Assembly: GCF_000025185.1 (NCBI RefSeq)
Contig: NC_013720.1
Location: 1,054,001-1,118,000 of the forward strand
Direction of reading: 5' to 3'
DNA from: Pirellula staleyi DSM 6068
Lineage (GTDB): Bacteria > Planctomycetota > Planctomycetia > Pirellulales > Pirellulaceae
DNA: 64,000 nt
Shown here: piece after piece, positions 1 to 8,569 of the stretch
Position numbering within the stretch: position 1 is the first letter of the stretch
How the letters are laid out: every line of letters starts with the position of its first letter
Made by a program: the position numbers and the translations under genes
The notes under the pieces: generated by a model
Seen by the model: only the letters and a program-made list of their open reading frames with translations
Databases searched by the model: none
Told to the model about the DNA's origin: nothing

Positions 1-222
1 CAGATTGGTCGGAGGAGTGCTCGCTGGCTTCGCAGCAGGCGTTTGCGGCGCAGCGCTCGGAACTGCAGTGCTTGGCACAGCAGCGCTCGGAGCAGTCGCC
101 GCTGGTGCTACGGCAGCCGCAGGCGATTGGCCTTGCAGGTGAAGCGTTGTCATCAGCCCCAGTCCGATGCCGGCGATCGACAAGAGCGAGTTTCGCAGCG
201 TGAGGTGTTGTGGTTTTTTCAA
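1..222 (-). CDS. Exported Ala/Pro-rich protein, N-terminal part only
   Basis: An open frame runs off the left edge of the window. I place the start at a TTG (222-220) because GGAG lies eight bases upstream. The visible 74 residues begin with Lys-Lys, then a hydrophobic stretch (SLLSIAGIGLGLMTT) that looks like a signal peptide, then an Ala/Pro/Thr/Ser-rich segment with repeated PSAAVPS-like units, as in periplasmic linkers. It lies 84 bases downstream of the GAF-HlyD gene on the same strand and may be co-transcribed with it, so it could be another envelope or efflux component. The functional part is outside the window and I do not assign a function. The coding call rests on the ribosome site, the signal-like N-terminus and the uninterrupted frame. 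Confidence 0.55.
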   Translation of the reverse strand, partial: MKKPQHLTLRNSLLSIAGIGLGLMTTLHLQGQSPAAAVAPAATAPSAAVPSTAVPSAAPQTPAAKPASTPPTNL

Positions 223-306
223 GGGAACTACTCCGGCCCAAGGGCCCGAATGTGCGTGGTGATGTGGAGGGTGCTGATGTCGGCGCTGGGAGCCACGGCG
301 AGCGAA

Positions 307-2361
307 CTAGAAGAACAGATTCGCTTCGGCCCATTCCCAAGCTTCGTGCAGCTTGGCCCAGCCGAGCGACGCCTTGCCGCAGTTCACATTAGCCGTGACC
401 GTCGCGCCCGGATAAGGGGTGTTGAGTTCGGTATCGGTACTCACTTTGATGCGCACAATTTGGCCATGCTCTTCGTGCGTTTCAGCCACCGGATCGATCT
501 GCGTCACCTTGCCGTAGTGATAGGTCCCGGGATCGGTCATCAGGATGTAGTCGACCGCCAGTTCCTGCGAAGGATCGTCTTTTTTGATCTGGTTGCGATA
601 GCGAACGATGTGATCGATCCGCTTCTCGGGCATGTAGAGCTCGAGCTCGTAGTCGGTCCCTTCTTCGGCAATCGTCATCAGCAGCTGACCAACTTCAACA
701 GGGCGATTCTGCAGAGATTTTTTCGTATCCCAGGTGATCACGCGGCCCCGTTTGGGGCTTACGACGGTGAGCTGTTTTTTGCGATCGAGCAGCAACTGCA
801 AGCGCTCGTCGAGGCTTTCCACTTGCACTTGGACGCGCGACATCTGCGCTTGATCGCGGGCGCGTTCTTGTTCGGTAACCTGACGACCGGTGTTGGTCAC
901 GCGGTCGCGCACGGCAGCGAGTTCTTCGCGCGCGGCGAGAAGCTGACCTTCGACCTCGGCAATCTGCAGCGGCAGCTCATCGCTCCGCATCTTCAGCAGC
1001 ACTTGCCCCTCTTCCACCAGCGTGCCGTTGTCGACCAGCACTTCGGTGACAACACCGCGCTGCGGCACAAAAATGTCGGCCTTCGAAATCGGCTGCAAAG
1101 TTCCCTTCGCACGCATGTCGAAATCGGTCTGAATGACCGCTAGTGCCAATAGCACCGCCAGCACAATGCCGGTGATGGTGAGTGTTTTGGGAAGCTGTCG
1201 CGCCTGCACCACCCAGCCTGCTTTGCCAAGCGTTTTCCAGACTGGCATCAGGAACAAACTGTTGTGATCGATGGCGTTGGTGAGGGCCCGCGACGAGTGT
1301 TCGTAGACCAGGTCGAGACGTGGCAGGAGGACTTCGCGCGGGATCTCGCTTTCGATCTGCTCGACGATGATTGCGCCGATCAGTTCCCCCTTCTTTTCCG
1401 ACTCACTGGGGGTGGTGGTTCCGGCGGCAGCATCGGCTGATTTCGGTTTGCGAATCGGAATCACCGCGAGCGATTTGGTGTACGACTGATCGACGTACTC
1501 CTCCACTGCGGTTTCGATTTGCGGCGGCATATCCTCAGTCGAACCGTAATACCACAGCGGCTCGCCAGTGGCGACGACGCGCGTGGCAAGTTTGCCCAGC
1601 AGCGTGACGACGTTCGAGCGGTTGTCGAGTGTGTCTTGACCACTCACCGCTTCGATGGTGCAGCTGCTTCCATGTTTGAGGGCGATGCTGACACGGTCGC
1701 AGCCGAGCAAGCGTCGACCTTCGTTGACGATGGTGTAGCAGGTTTCGCGAACGTCGAGACTTTCGTGCGCGGCGCGTGAAAAACTATCGGCCTGCGCCCA
1801 GAGGGAGTGTCGATCGGAGAACTGCTTGAGGCGGCGATTCTTGAACCACTCCGACGCCATCTCGCACATCTGCCGCAGGAACTGCAAATAGCCGCGCTGC
1901 GTGGCTGGTGGCGAATTGGGGCGCTGGAAAATTTCGATTAGCGCTTCCACCTGGTCGTCGTGTCCCAGGGGATGAATCACCAGCAGTTGACGGGTCGGAT
2001 TGCCACCCATCCGCTCGTCGCCCGCGCCGGAGAGCGGGGGGACCAGCTGCGGCTGATTGCTGGCGATGATGTAGTCGAGCAAGCGATAGTGCTTTTGCGC
2101 ATCGTCGCAGCCACTATCGAGCAAGTTCGGCGTGAGATTGATTTGATACGACAGCTCGGGCTTCTTCGCTTCACCAAGCACCCAAATCGCGCCACCCACA
2201 GCGGCGAGCGCTTGCACCACGCGCTGCAAGAATGCGGCGTGGAACTCTTCGGGGGTCATGTCGCTCTTGCAGATCTGCGCAACCTCGCCCACCAAGCCAC
2301 GAATCTGCTGCTTGGTTTTTTCGATGGTCTCGCTGCTGACCTGAGATTGTCCCGTTGCCAT
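307..2361 (-). CDS. GAF domain-HlyD family periplasmic adaptor fusion
   Basis: 684 residues from the ATG at 2361; the frame stays open 36 codons further upstream, but that extension is Cys/Arg-rich and not convincing. Residues about 30-190 and 205-385 look like two GAF-type cytosolic domains; the second contains ETCYTIVNEGRRLLGCDRVS, typical of GAF. A single membrane helix (TLTITGIVLAVLLALAVIQ) lies near 395-415. The rest is a membrane-fusion-protein body: a lipoyl-like half (GVVTEVLVDNGTLVEEGQVL), an alpha-helical hairpin (about 480-550), the second lipoyl half (VVSPKRGRVITWD) and a barrel. HlyD proteins bridge inner-membrane exporters to the periplasm. Large N-terminal GAF regions are not standard for this family and suggest a signal-sensing adaptor. 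No ABC or RND pump gene is visible; one may lie left of the window. Confidence 0.8.
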   Translation of the reverse strand: MATGQSQVSSETIEKTKQQIRGLVGEVAQICKSDMTPEEFHAAFLQRVVQALAAVGGAIWVLGEAKKPELSYQINLTPNLLDSGCDDAQKHYRLLDYIIASNQPQLVPPLSGAGDERMGGNPTRQLLVIHPLGHDDQVEALIEIFQRPNSPPATQRGYLQFLRQMCEMASEWFKNRRLKQFSDRHSLWAQADSFSRAAHESLDVRETCYTIVNEGRRLLGCDRVSIALKHGSSCTIEAVSGQDTLDNRSNVVTLLGKLATRVVATGEPLWYYGSTEDMPPQIETAVEEYVDQSYTKSLAVIPIRKPKSADAAAGTTTPSESEKKGELIGAIIVEQIESEIPREVLLPRLDLVYEHSSRALTNAIDHNSLFLMPVWKTLGKAGWVVQARQLPKTLTITGIVLAVLLALAVIQTDFDMRAKGTLQPISKADIFVPQRGVVTEVLVDNGTLVEEGQVLLKMRSDELPLQIAEVEGQLLAAREELAAVRDRVTNTGRQVTEQERARDQAQMSRVQVQVESLDERLQLLLDRKKQLTVVSPKRGRVITWDTKKSLQNRPVEVGQLLMTIAEEGTDYELELYMPEKRIDHIVRYRNQIKKDDPSQELAVDYILMTDPGTYHYGKVTQIDPVAETHEEHGQIVRIKVSTDTELNTPYPGATVTANVNCGKASLGWAKLHEAWEWAEANLFF

Positions 2362-3010
2362 AGTCGCTCGGCTCAGTCTGACGTTAGGGGGCTCACTAAG
2401 TAGTTTGGCAACACGCGCGTGGCCGGGGGGCTTTCGCGCTTGGCAATTTTTGCAAGCCACAAGCGGCAAACCAGCTGCAGCTTCTGGCTACGTAAAAATT
2501 GCAAACCAAACTCCAATCTTTCAGCAAATCGGTGCCGCGCTACTGGCGTAGCCAGCACGGTTTGCTTGCTTCTCGGCGCTATCCTTCACACGATTTCTCG
2601 TGCACTGTCATTCAGTTGTGCACTATCACTTGCCACTGTCATTCGCACGCTGTCACTCACCACAGACACGCTGCTGCGGGCCTGCCAGAACGTCGGTGAA
2701 GCGGCAAAGCTCCACGCAGAAAGTTCTAGGTTCACTCTAAATGCTGATGCTCTCGCTGCTGTACGTTTTGTTTCATTTCCCGAGCATTTCCGCTGGTTTT
2801 GACCTCCAGCCGTAATGCCTGTAACGTTTATCCGTTTGGCGTGCGACGATTTGTCTAACCTTCTGTCACGCCCATTTGATTTTCTTAACACGACCCGTTT
2901 TGGCAGACTTTTCGGCAAAGCCCTTTCACCCAACGCAAACCTCGTGCCCAGGAAGCTGACTCGCTCTAAAAACAACCATTTGCAAACGCCACTCGGTAGG
3001 CCACTCGGCA
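2362..3010. other. Intergenic region with short imperfect repeats
   Basis: About 650 bases between the SecA-like gene and the GAF-HlyD gene, both on the minus strand, so the adaptor's promoter should be here. No convincing coding frame: the open frames in it lack family resemblance and ribosome sites. Four related decamers of the type CACTGTCATT occur at about 2603, 2621, 2634 and 2648, two of them identical over 11 bases (CACTGTCATTC). Confidence 0.4.
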
Positions 3011-4984
3011 TCAATCGGGCGTATCGAGGTAGGGATCTTGCCCCATCTCGAGCTGCATCTTCTTCCGCTCTTTCTCATGGTGCAGCAGCGCAAAGCGATC
3101 GCGCAAATGCTTCCGCTCGACCCGCTGCTGAGCCCGAAAGATCATTCCCACTTGTCGTTGGGCGGCAGGACCTGCGGTCTTGCCCCACTGCTCCATCCGC
3201 TCGGCCACTTCGGGGCCATAGCCGCTTTTGATCACATCGTCGTCGAGCGACATATACTGCCGCGTCGTGCCGGGATCCCCTTGGCGACCACAGCGTCCGA
3301 CGAGCTGACGATCGATCCGCGCGCTATCGTGCAGCTCGGTGCAAATCACATGCAGGCCACCCAGTTCGCGCATGCCAGGAGCCAGTTTGATGTCGGTACC
3401 ACGACCGGCCATGTTCGTGGCGACAGTCACTTTGAATTGTTCGCCCGCGAGCGCCACGATCTCTGCTTCGCGCTCCACCTCGTTGGCATTGAGCACGCGG
3501 TGGGTGATGCCAGCGGCGGTGAGGAGCCGCGAGAGATGCATCGATTTATCGATGCTCTTGGTGCCGATCAGCACCGGGCGACCCACCTGGTTCATCGCCT
3601 TCACATCTTCCACCACAGCGGCCCATTTTTCGTCCTCGGTGCCGAAGACCAAATCGGGCAAGCGCTTGCGCTGCGACGGGCGATTCGTCGGAATCGGCAC
3701 CACGCGCATCTTGTAGACTTTGCGAAATTCGTTGGTGGCCGACATCGCCGTACCGGTCATCCCCGCGATGTGCTTATAGCGCAGAAACAGATCTTGCACC
3801 GTGATGCGGGCCGCTTGTCCCGTGGCGACTGAAACTTCGATCTTCTCTTTCGCTTCAATCGCTTGATGAATGCCATCGCGCCATTTGCGACCTTCGGCCA
3901 AACGGCCGGTGTTTTCGTCGACAATTGTGATCTCGCCGTCGATCACCACGTAGTGCCGGTTGAGCAAATAATCGCGCGCTACTTTTATGGCCCGCTCGAT
4001 GTACTGATACAGATCGACGAGCCCCATCGTGCTCAGCAGTTCGGGCTTTGGCAGCGCGCGCAGCAGCTGGCGACCAGCTGCAGTGAGCTCGACTTTTTTA
4101 TCTTCGTCGTCGTAGTCGTAGTGCTTCTCTTCGAGGAACTGCGATTGCACTTCAGCCGCCCAGCGATAGGTGGCAACAATCCGGTCGATCGCTTTATCGC
4201 CAAGCGCGCCGATGATCAGCGGCGTGCGTGCTTCGTCGATCAAAATGCTGTCGGCTTCGTCGACCAGGCAGAAGTGCGCTTCGCGCTGCACCGGCTGTTC
4301 GCTGTTGGCGTCGGCTCCGACACCGGTGAATTGCCCCAGCAAACTCCCTTGCGCGGCGCCGAGCCTGCGGAGCAGCAAGCGATCGCGCAAGAAGTCGAAG
4401 CCAAATTCTTTGGCGGTGCCGTAGGTGATGTCGCAGCCGTACGCCTTGCGGCGGGCGTCGGATTTATCTTTGGTCAGCACCACGCCGGTGGTGAGTCCCA
4501 GCATGGCATAGACCGGGCGCATCATGTTGGCATCGCGCTCGGCCAGGTAGTCGTTCACGGTCGCCAGATGCGACCCTTTCCCCACCAGCGCGTGGAGATA
4601 CATCGGCAGCGTGGCGGTGAGCGTTTTACCTTCACCCGTTTCCATTTCGGCAATCGAGCCGTGAAACAGGGCAATGCCGCCAATCATTTGCACGTCGTAG
4701 TGACGCTGGCCAATCACGCGGCGCGATGCTTCGCGCACCAGCGCATAGGCCTCGGGCAACAGCGTGGCGAGTTTCTCGCCACTTTTGGCGCGATACTTCA
4801 GCGAGAGGCTCCGCTTACGCAGCTCGCGATCATCCTCGGCAACGAGGGTCTCTTCAAACGCCGCGATTTGCGGAAGCACCTGCCCCCAACGGGCGAGACG
4901 ACTTTGCACGGGACCACCGAGCAAGGAGAGCACCTGGGCTCGCCAGCCTGTAGGAAGACCGTGAATCGTGGGAGGGTTGGTCAT
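3011..4984 (-). CDS. secA: Short SecA-family preprotein translocase ATPase
   Basis: 657 residues from the ATG at 4984; an ATG at 5044 would add 20, and neither has a clear ribosome site. It has the SecA motor: Walker A METGEGKT (near residue 115), Walker B LVDEADSILIDEARTPLI (near 240), the GMTGTA segment, TNMAGRGTDIKL (near 525) and LVGRCGRQGDPG. SecA drives secretory precursors through SecYEG at the inner membrane. Full-length bacterial SecA is about 850-1000 residues. Here the protein stops soon after the motor: the long helical scaffold/wing part is curtailed and the zinc-binding Cys tail is absent. It is therefore probably a second, accessory SecA-like ATPase, with the housekeeping copy elsewhere. 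The downstream neighbour (GAF-HlyD) is 650 bases away, so no operon is claimed. Confidence 0.88.
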   Translation of the reverse strand: MTNPPTIHGLPTGWRAQVLSLLGGPVQSRLARWGQVLPQIAAFEETLVAEDDRELRKRSLSLKYRAKSGEKLATLLPEAYALVREASRRVIGQRHYDVQMIGGIALFHGSIAEMETGEGKTLTATLPMYLHALVGKGSHLATVNDYLAERDANMMRPVYAMLGLTTGVVLTKDKSDARRKAYGCDITYGTAKEFGFDFLRDRLLLRRLGAAQGSLLGQFTGVGADANSEQPVQREAHFCLVDEADSILIDEARTPLIIGALGDKAIDRIVATYRWAAEVQSQFLEEKHYDYDDEDKKVELTAAGRQLLRALPKPELLSTMGLVDLYQYIERAIKVARDYLLNRHYVVIDGEITIVDENTGRLAEGRKWRDGIHQAIEAKEKIEVSVATGQAARITVQDLFLRYKHIAGMTGTAMSATNEFRKVYKMRVVPIPTNRPSQRKRLPDLVFGTEDEKWAAVVEDVKAMNQVGRPVLIGTKSIDKSMHLSRLLTAAGITHRVLNANEVEREAEIVALAGEQFKVTVATNMAGRGTDIKLAPGMRELGGLHVICTELHDSARIDRQLVGRCGRQGDPGTTRQYMSLDDDVIKSGYGPEVAERMEQWGKTAGPAAQRQVGMIFRAQQRVERKHLRDRFALLHHEKERKKMQLEMGQDPYLDTPD

Positions 4985-5602
4985 GATGTTTCGCAGTGGT
5001 GGCAAAGTGCCGATGTCGGAAACCGGCAGAGAAGCGTACGTCATTAATCTTAGAAAATTCGGGGAACTGCGTCGTGAGTTTTGTCCGGGAATTCCCGGCA
5101 AATCCGCACAATCGTCACCCTGAAAAGTGCAGCCAGCAGCAAGAGTTTCCGGCGGTTCCGAGCCCACCGGCGCTCCCCTGCGGCGGTTATACGAACCGCA
5201 AGTCGGTCTGGTTGTCGTCCTGGGAAAAGCCCCGCCTCGCCCCTCGCATTTCTTCCCTCCTCTGCTTTCCCCTCGCCTCTCGTCTCCTGCCTCCCACCCC
5301 TTCGCCCTGCTAGCCCGCTGCACTGCATCGCTAGCAAAACTTTCCCACTACAAACGCTACAGCCGGAATATTTTCTCAATCGATTGCTACCCGACCGCCG
5401 AAGATTACCCCACAGCGAACCCTGGGCAAGATTTGCCGATTGCAAGGACTGTTCAGGGGTAAGACGGCTCGGAACGGCTTTGCACAGGACGGGCAAAGTG
5501 CGTCGAGTTTGACGGTCGTCCGTGACCTTGCTGGATTTTCCGGTTCTGCCGGTCGATCCCAATCATGCAACTGGCGACACTTTTTTGAGCGAGCTGATTC
5601 CC
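4985..5602. other. Divergent intergenic region with a 14-bp palindrome
   Basis: About 600 bases between the divergently transcribed SecA-like and BBP7 genes; it should hold both promoters. A perfect palindrome CCGGGAATTCCCGG lies at 5085-5098, roughly 40-100 bases upstream of the SecA-like start depending on which ATG is used, and is a candidate operator. Pyrimidine-rich sequence follows at about 5225-5300. I see no coding sequence that I can support. Confidence 0.35.
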
Positions 5603-7009
5603 ATGAAGTCGACCTCGATGTTCTCCGCCGCGATGGCCTGGCTGGCTCTCACTGCCTCGGCTGCGGTCGCACAGACGATGGAACAGCCTGCTTCGTACGT
5701 GGAGCCTGCCTCCTACGGCGAATCTGGCAGTGGGGCCATGACCGCTGCCTACGAAGAGCCCACCCAGCGCACCGGACCAATGGTGCAACTCGCCTCGTGG
5801 TGGAACAACACCGCCGGTGGTGCCAGTGCCAACTGCACCGACACTGCACCCTCGTGTGGCGATGTGCTCGGCTACGGTCCAGCCTCGGAATATTGCGGCG
5901 AGATGTGTAACCCACGTTGCCGCTCGCTCGATCTGTGGGGGAACGTCGAGTTCCTGATGTGGTGGGGCAAAGGGACCGACCTGCCGCCACTGGTTGGCAC
6001 CAGCACCGATTCTGCGACACCACGCGGCGATGCTGCGGTCCTGGGCCGCCCTAACTACGAAAACCTCTTCGGCGGCGATACCTACGGCAACGAACTGCAA
6101 GTCGGTGGACGCTTTACCGCCGGTCTCTGGCTCGATCCGCATCACACCTTGGGCTGGGGCACCCGCTTCATGGCTTTGGGTGGCGACGATGCCAACTTTG
6201 CGGCTGCCAGCACGGGGGACCAAGGATCTCAAATTCTCGGTCGGCCGTTCTTCAACGCCCTGCTCGCCACCGAAGACTCGCTGCTGATCGCCTACTTCGA
6301 TGAACTGCAAGGCGATCCGATTGCCGGTGGCAGTGTGAACGCCAGCTTCAGCAACAGCTTCCTGTCGGCAGAAACGTTCTTCCGCGTGATGATGGAAAAC
6401 GATGGCCGCCGTCGGGTCGACCTCTTGGCCGGTTATCAAATGCTCCGCCTCGACGACGCCTTCCAAGTCAACAGCTTCCACACCAGCCGCGATCCACTCT
6501 CGCTGATTCCTGTCGGCACCACATTCGACATCACCGACCGCATCCGTGCGAAGAATGAATTTCACGGTGGTATGTTCGGCTTGCAGAGCTCGCTGCAGAA
6601 CGGACAGTGGTCGATCGACAGCATCGCCAAGATGAGCGTCGGCAATATGAACCAGAAGATCGAAATGTTCGGTCAAACGCTGGTCGACGGTGTCGCAGCT
6701 CCCGGTGGTGGTTTGCTCGTACAACCGACCAACGCCACACCTCCGACTCGCGAACGCGACAAGTGGGCTTTCATCCCTGAAATCAGCCTCGCCCTGGCTT
6801 ATCACCCCACGCAAAACCTGAGCTTCTCGGTCGGCTACAACATCATCTGGATGTCGGATGTGGTGACCTCGGGAGACCAGGTCGACCGGAACGTGAACAT
6901 CACGCAAGTGAATGGCCCACTGATTGGCCCAGCGGTTCCTGCTCCACGCTTTGTCGACAGCGACTACTGGCTGCAAGGGATCAACTTCTCGATGAACTAC
7001 GACTTCTAA
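5603..7009 (+). CDS. BBP7 family outer membrane beta-barrel protein
   Basis: 468 residues. The ATG at 5603 gives a clean signal peptide (MKSTSMFSAAMAWLALTA, cleavage after AVA at about residue 23); the longer frame upstream is unlikely. After a low-complexity and Cys-containing segment (about 24-110) comes the family hallmark, an aromatic N-terminal strand (GNVEFLMWWGKGTDLPPL), followed by alternating strand-like segments such as VGGRFTAGLWLDPHHTLGWG, and a C-terminal tail ending SMNYDF, as outer-membrane barrels do. BBP7 proteins are abundant in Pirellula-type planctomycetes; their substrates are unknown to me. The gene stands alone, followed by a strong hairpin terminator, and is divergent from the SecA-like gene. 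Confidence 0.85.
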   Translation: MKSTSMFSAAMAWLALTASAAVAQTMEQPASYVEPASYGESGSGAMTAAYEEPTQRTGPMVQLASWWNNTAGGASANCTDTAPSCGDVLGYGPASEYCGEMCNPRCRSLDLWGNVEFLMWWGKGTDLPPLVGTSTDSATPRGDAAVLGRPNYENLFGGDTYGNELQVGGRFTAGLWLDPHHTLGWGTRFMALGGDDANFAAASTGDQGSQILGRPFFNALLATEDSLLIAYFDELQGDPIAGGSVNASFSNSFLSAETFFRVMMENDGRRRVDLLAGYQMLRLDDAFQVNSFHTSRDPLSLIPVGTTFDITDRIRAKNEFHGGMFGLQSSLQNGQWSIDSIAKMSVGNMNQKIEMFGQTLVDGVAAPGGGLLVQPTNATPPTRERDKWAFIPEISLALAYHPTQNLSFSVGYNIIWMSDVVTSGDQVDRNVNITQVNGPLIGPAVPAPRFVDSDYWLQGINFSMNYDF

Positions 7010-7057
7010 ACGAAGTTGGTTAAGCGAAGTCCACCCGACAGCTTAGTGAAACAACTG

Positions 7058-7097
7058 CAGAGGCCATCTTCCACGCGAAGGTGGCCTCTGTCGTTTC
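7058..7097 (+). terminator. Rho-independent terminator after the BBP7 gene
   Basis: A 13-bp stem with one G-U pair (CAGAGGCCATCTT against AAGGTGGCCTCTG) and a 7-base loop CCACGCG, followed by TCGTTTCTT. It sits 48 bases after the BBP7 stop and between convergent genes, so it may also stop transcription from the hydrolase side. Confidence 0.75.
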
Positions 7098-7109
7098 TTG
7101 CGGCACGTG

Positions 7110-8165
7110 CTAAGGCATTGCTGGGGTGCTAAAGAACTCGCTCGTGTGATGCATCGCCGAAAACAGATGCCGAATCACACTGTAGTGCCCCCCCGGATAC
7201 CACTTGATGGCTGGCTCACCCGCCTCTTGCCAGAGCGCGAGGGTGCAATCGCGGTGAATCACTTCATCCTTCTCGGCGTTGAGCATCAGGACGCGGCGAT
7301 CTTTCAAGTTAGCGGCGTACGTGATGGGGTCGATCGGTTTGAGGGTCGCCGTGAACTGATCTTTCGTGAATCCGTCCATCACCCATTTGCGGCGGAACTT
7401 CGCCAGCTCTTTCGATTCCCAAGCGATCCGGCCCAGGTCGGCACCCGCCAGAAGCAGGCAGGTGTTTTCGATCCGAGGCTCGACCGCAGCAGCCAGGGCG
7501 CTGGTGATCCCACCTAAGCTGATTCCAAAAATACCGGTCTGCTGGGGATCGATCGTTTCGCGCTGGCTTTCGAACCAGCTGATGCCACGGCGGATATCCA
7601 TCACCGCTTGCCGCATGCCGACCACCGTTTGATCGGGGTCTTCGCTAATCATGCGGCGCGATTCCCCCGGCGCGCGACGATTGCCATAGTACGGCAGATG
7701 GATCAGCATCGAGGCGCTGCCGTTCTGCGCCAGGTGATTGCAAAAGACGCGCGACAGCTGCAAATCCCCGCCCAGAATATGGAGCACGATCACCGCCGGA
7801 CGCTGCCCCGCCATTTTCGGCCGATAGAACTCCCCATGCACCGTGTTGTTGGCGGGAGACTCGGTTTTCATCGCCGAAGGAAAGGTGACGTGCCAAATCT
7901 CGATCGACTTGCTCTCGATTGGCACCTCGCGCACCGCGACTTCAAAATCTTCGACCGGCAGACGAAACAGCTCGGGGATTTTCGCCTCGAACTCGGCTGT
8001 CAAACCTTCGACCGGCATCACGGCTGGCAGAGGGGCCAGCTCGACATTGGCCCCCAGCGCCGCACTACTGGCCAGCAGCCCAAGCGCCAGAGAACCCAAG
8101 CTAAGGCACCCTGCAAGTCGCCAAGAAGAATGCAGTAAGTGACTACCAAGCAATAACTTAAGCAT
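7110..8165 (-). CDS. Secreted alpha/beta hydrolase
   Basis: 351 residues with a long, partly hydrophobic signal segment (about 1-39, LSLGSLALGLLASSAALGA). The fold is recognisable from VIVLHILGGD (oxyanion region), the nucleophile elbow GIFGISLGG (Ser near 212), an acid in MLNAEKDEV (Asp near 300) and a C-terminal His in PGGHYSVIRHL (near 327). It resembles dienelactone-hydrolase/acetyl-xylan-esterase-like serine hydrolases that cleave esters; the substrate cannot be told from sequence. It is convergent with the BBP7 gene and divergent from the DUF1501 gene, so it is probably a single transcription unit. Confidence 0.8.
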   Translation of the reverse strand: MLKLLLGSHLLHSSWRLAGCLSLGSLALGLLASSAALGANVELAPLPAVMPVEGLTAEFEAKIPELFRLPVEDFEVAVREVPIESKSIEIWHVTFPSAMKTESPANNTVHGEFYRPKMAGQRPAVIVLHILGGDLQLSRVFCNHLAQNGSASMLIHLPYYGNRRAPGESRRMISEDPDQTVVGMRQAVMDIRRGISWFESQRETIDPQQTGIFGISLGGITSALAAAVEPRIENTCLLLAGADLGRIAWESKELAKFRRKWVMDGFTKDQFTATLKPIDPITYAANLKDRRVLMLNAEKDEVIHRDCTLALWQEAGEPAIKWYPGGHYSVIRHLFSAMHHTSEFFSTPAMP

Positions 8166-8569
8166 GATGGTCTTTCGGCCAGAGTGCGCTGCGGACAGGT
8201 ATCGTCAGACTACCCACCTTACCCCCACGAGGCGAGCCAAGATTCGAACTTGCCAGCAGAACATCCCTAAACTCATTTCCAGTAACGCTTTACCGTGTTT
8301 ATACAAGGAGCAACTAGAGCTTCCCGCTCCTCCGGAGGTGGGCTGAAGCCACGCTAACAACGCACCAAAGGGGCGCGTCACCGCATTCTTGCGGAAATGC
8401 ATCAAAACAAGTTGATTCGATTCCGCGATGTCGATAAGTTGCGTAGGCGCTACTGTATGCAGGTTGTCGCGGCATGTTTGCCGCTGCTTTCTGCACGCTA
8501 CTTGCTGCAAGCTGCCCCGCCCTGTCCACCAGCCGATCCTCCCCCCAACGTTTTTGAGGAGCCCCAGCC
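8166..8569. other. Divergent intergenic region
   Basis: About 400 bases between the hydrolase (minus) and the DUF1501 gene (plus). It should contain both promoters, but I found no convincing -35/-10 pair, repeat or small gene. A GATTCGAAC word near 8239 has no tRNA fold around it. Confidence 0.4.

Noticed and set aside
43-1143. Long plus-strand open frame opposite the GAF-HlyD gene
   Set aside because: It is rich in Arg/His/Phe without family resemblance, has no ribosome site and lies antisense to a clear gene. High-GC coding DNA makes such mirror frames common.
2586-3231. Two open frames (about 140 codons each) around the SecA-HlyD gap
   Set aside because: No ribosome site, no signal or domain, composition not protein-like; one overlaps the end of the SecA-like gene.
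5453-6976. 507-codon minus-strand frame opposite the BBP7 gene
   Set aside because: Mirror frame of a clear outer-membrane protein gene; no signal or domain features of its own.
8220-8300. Possible tRNA because of a GATTCGAAC word
   Set aside because: No acceptor stem, anticodon arm or matching T-stem can be formed around it.
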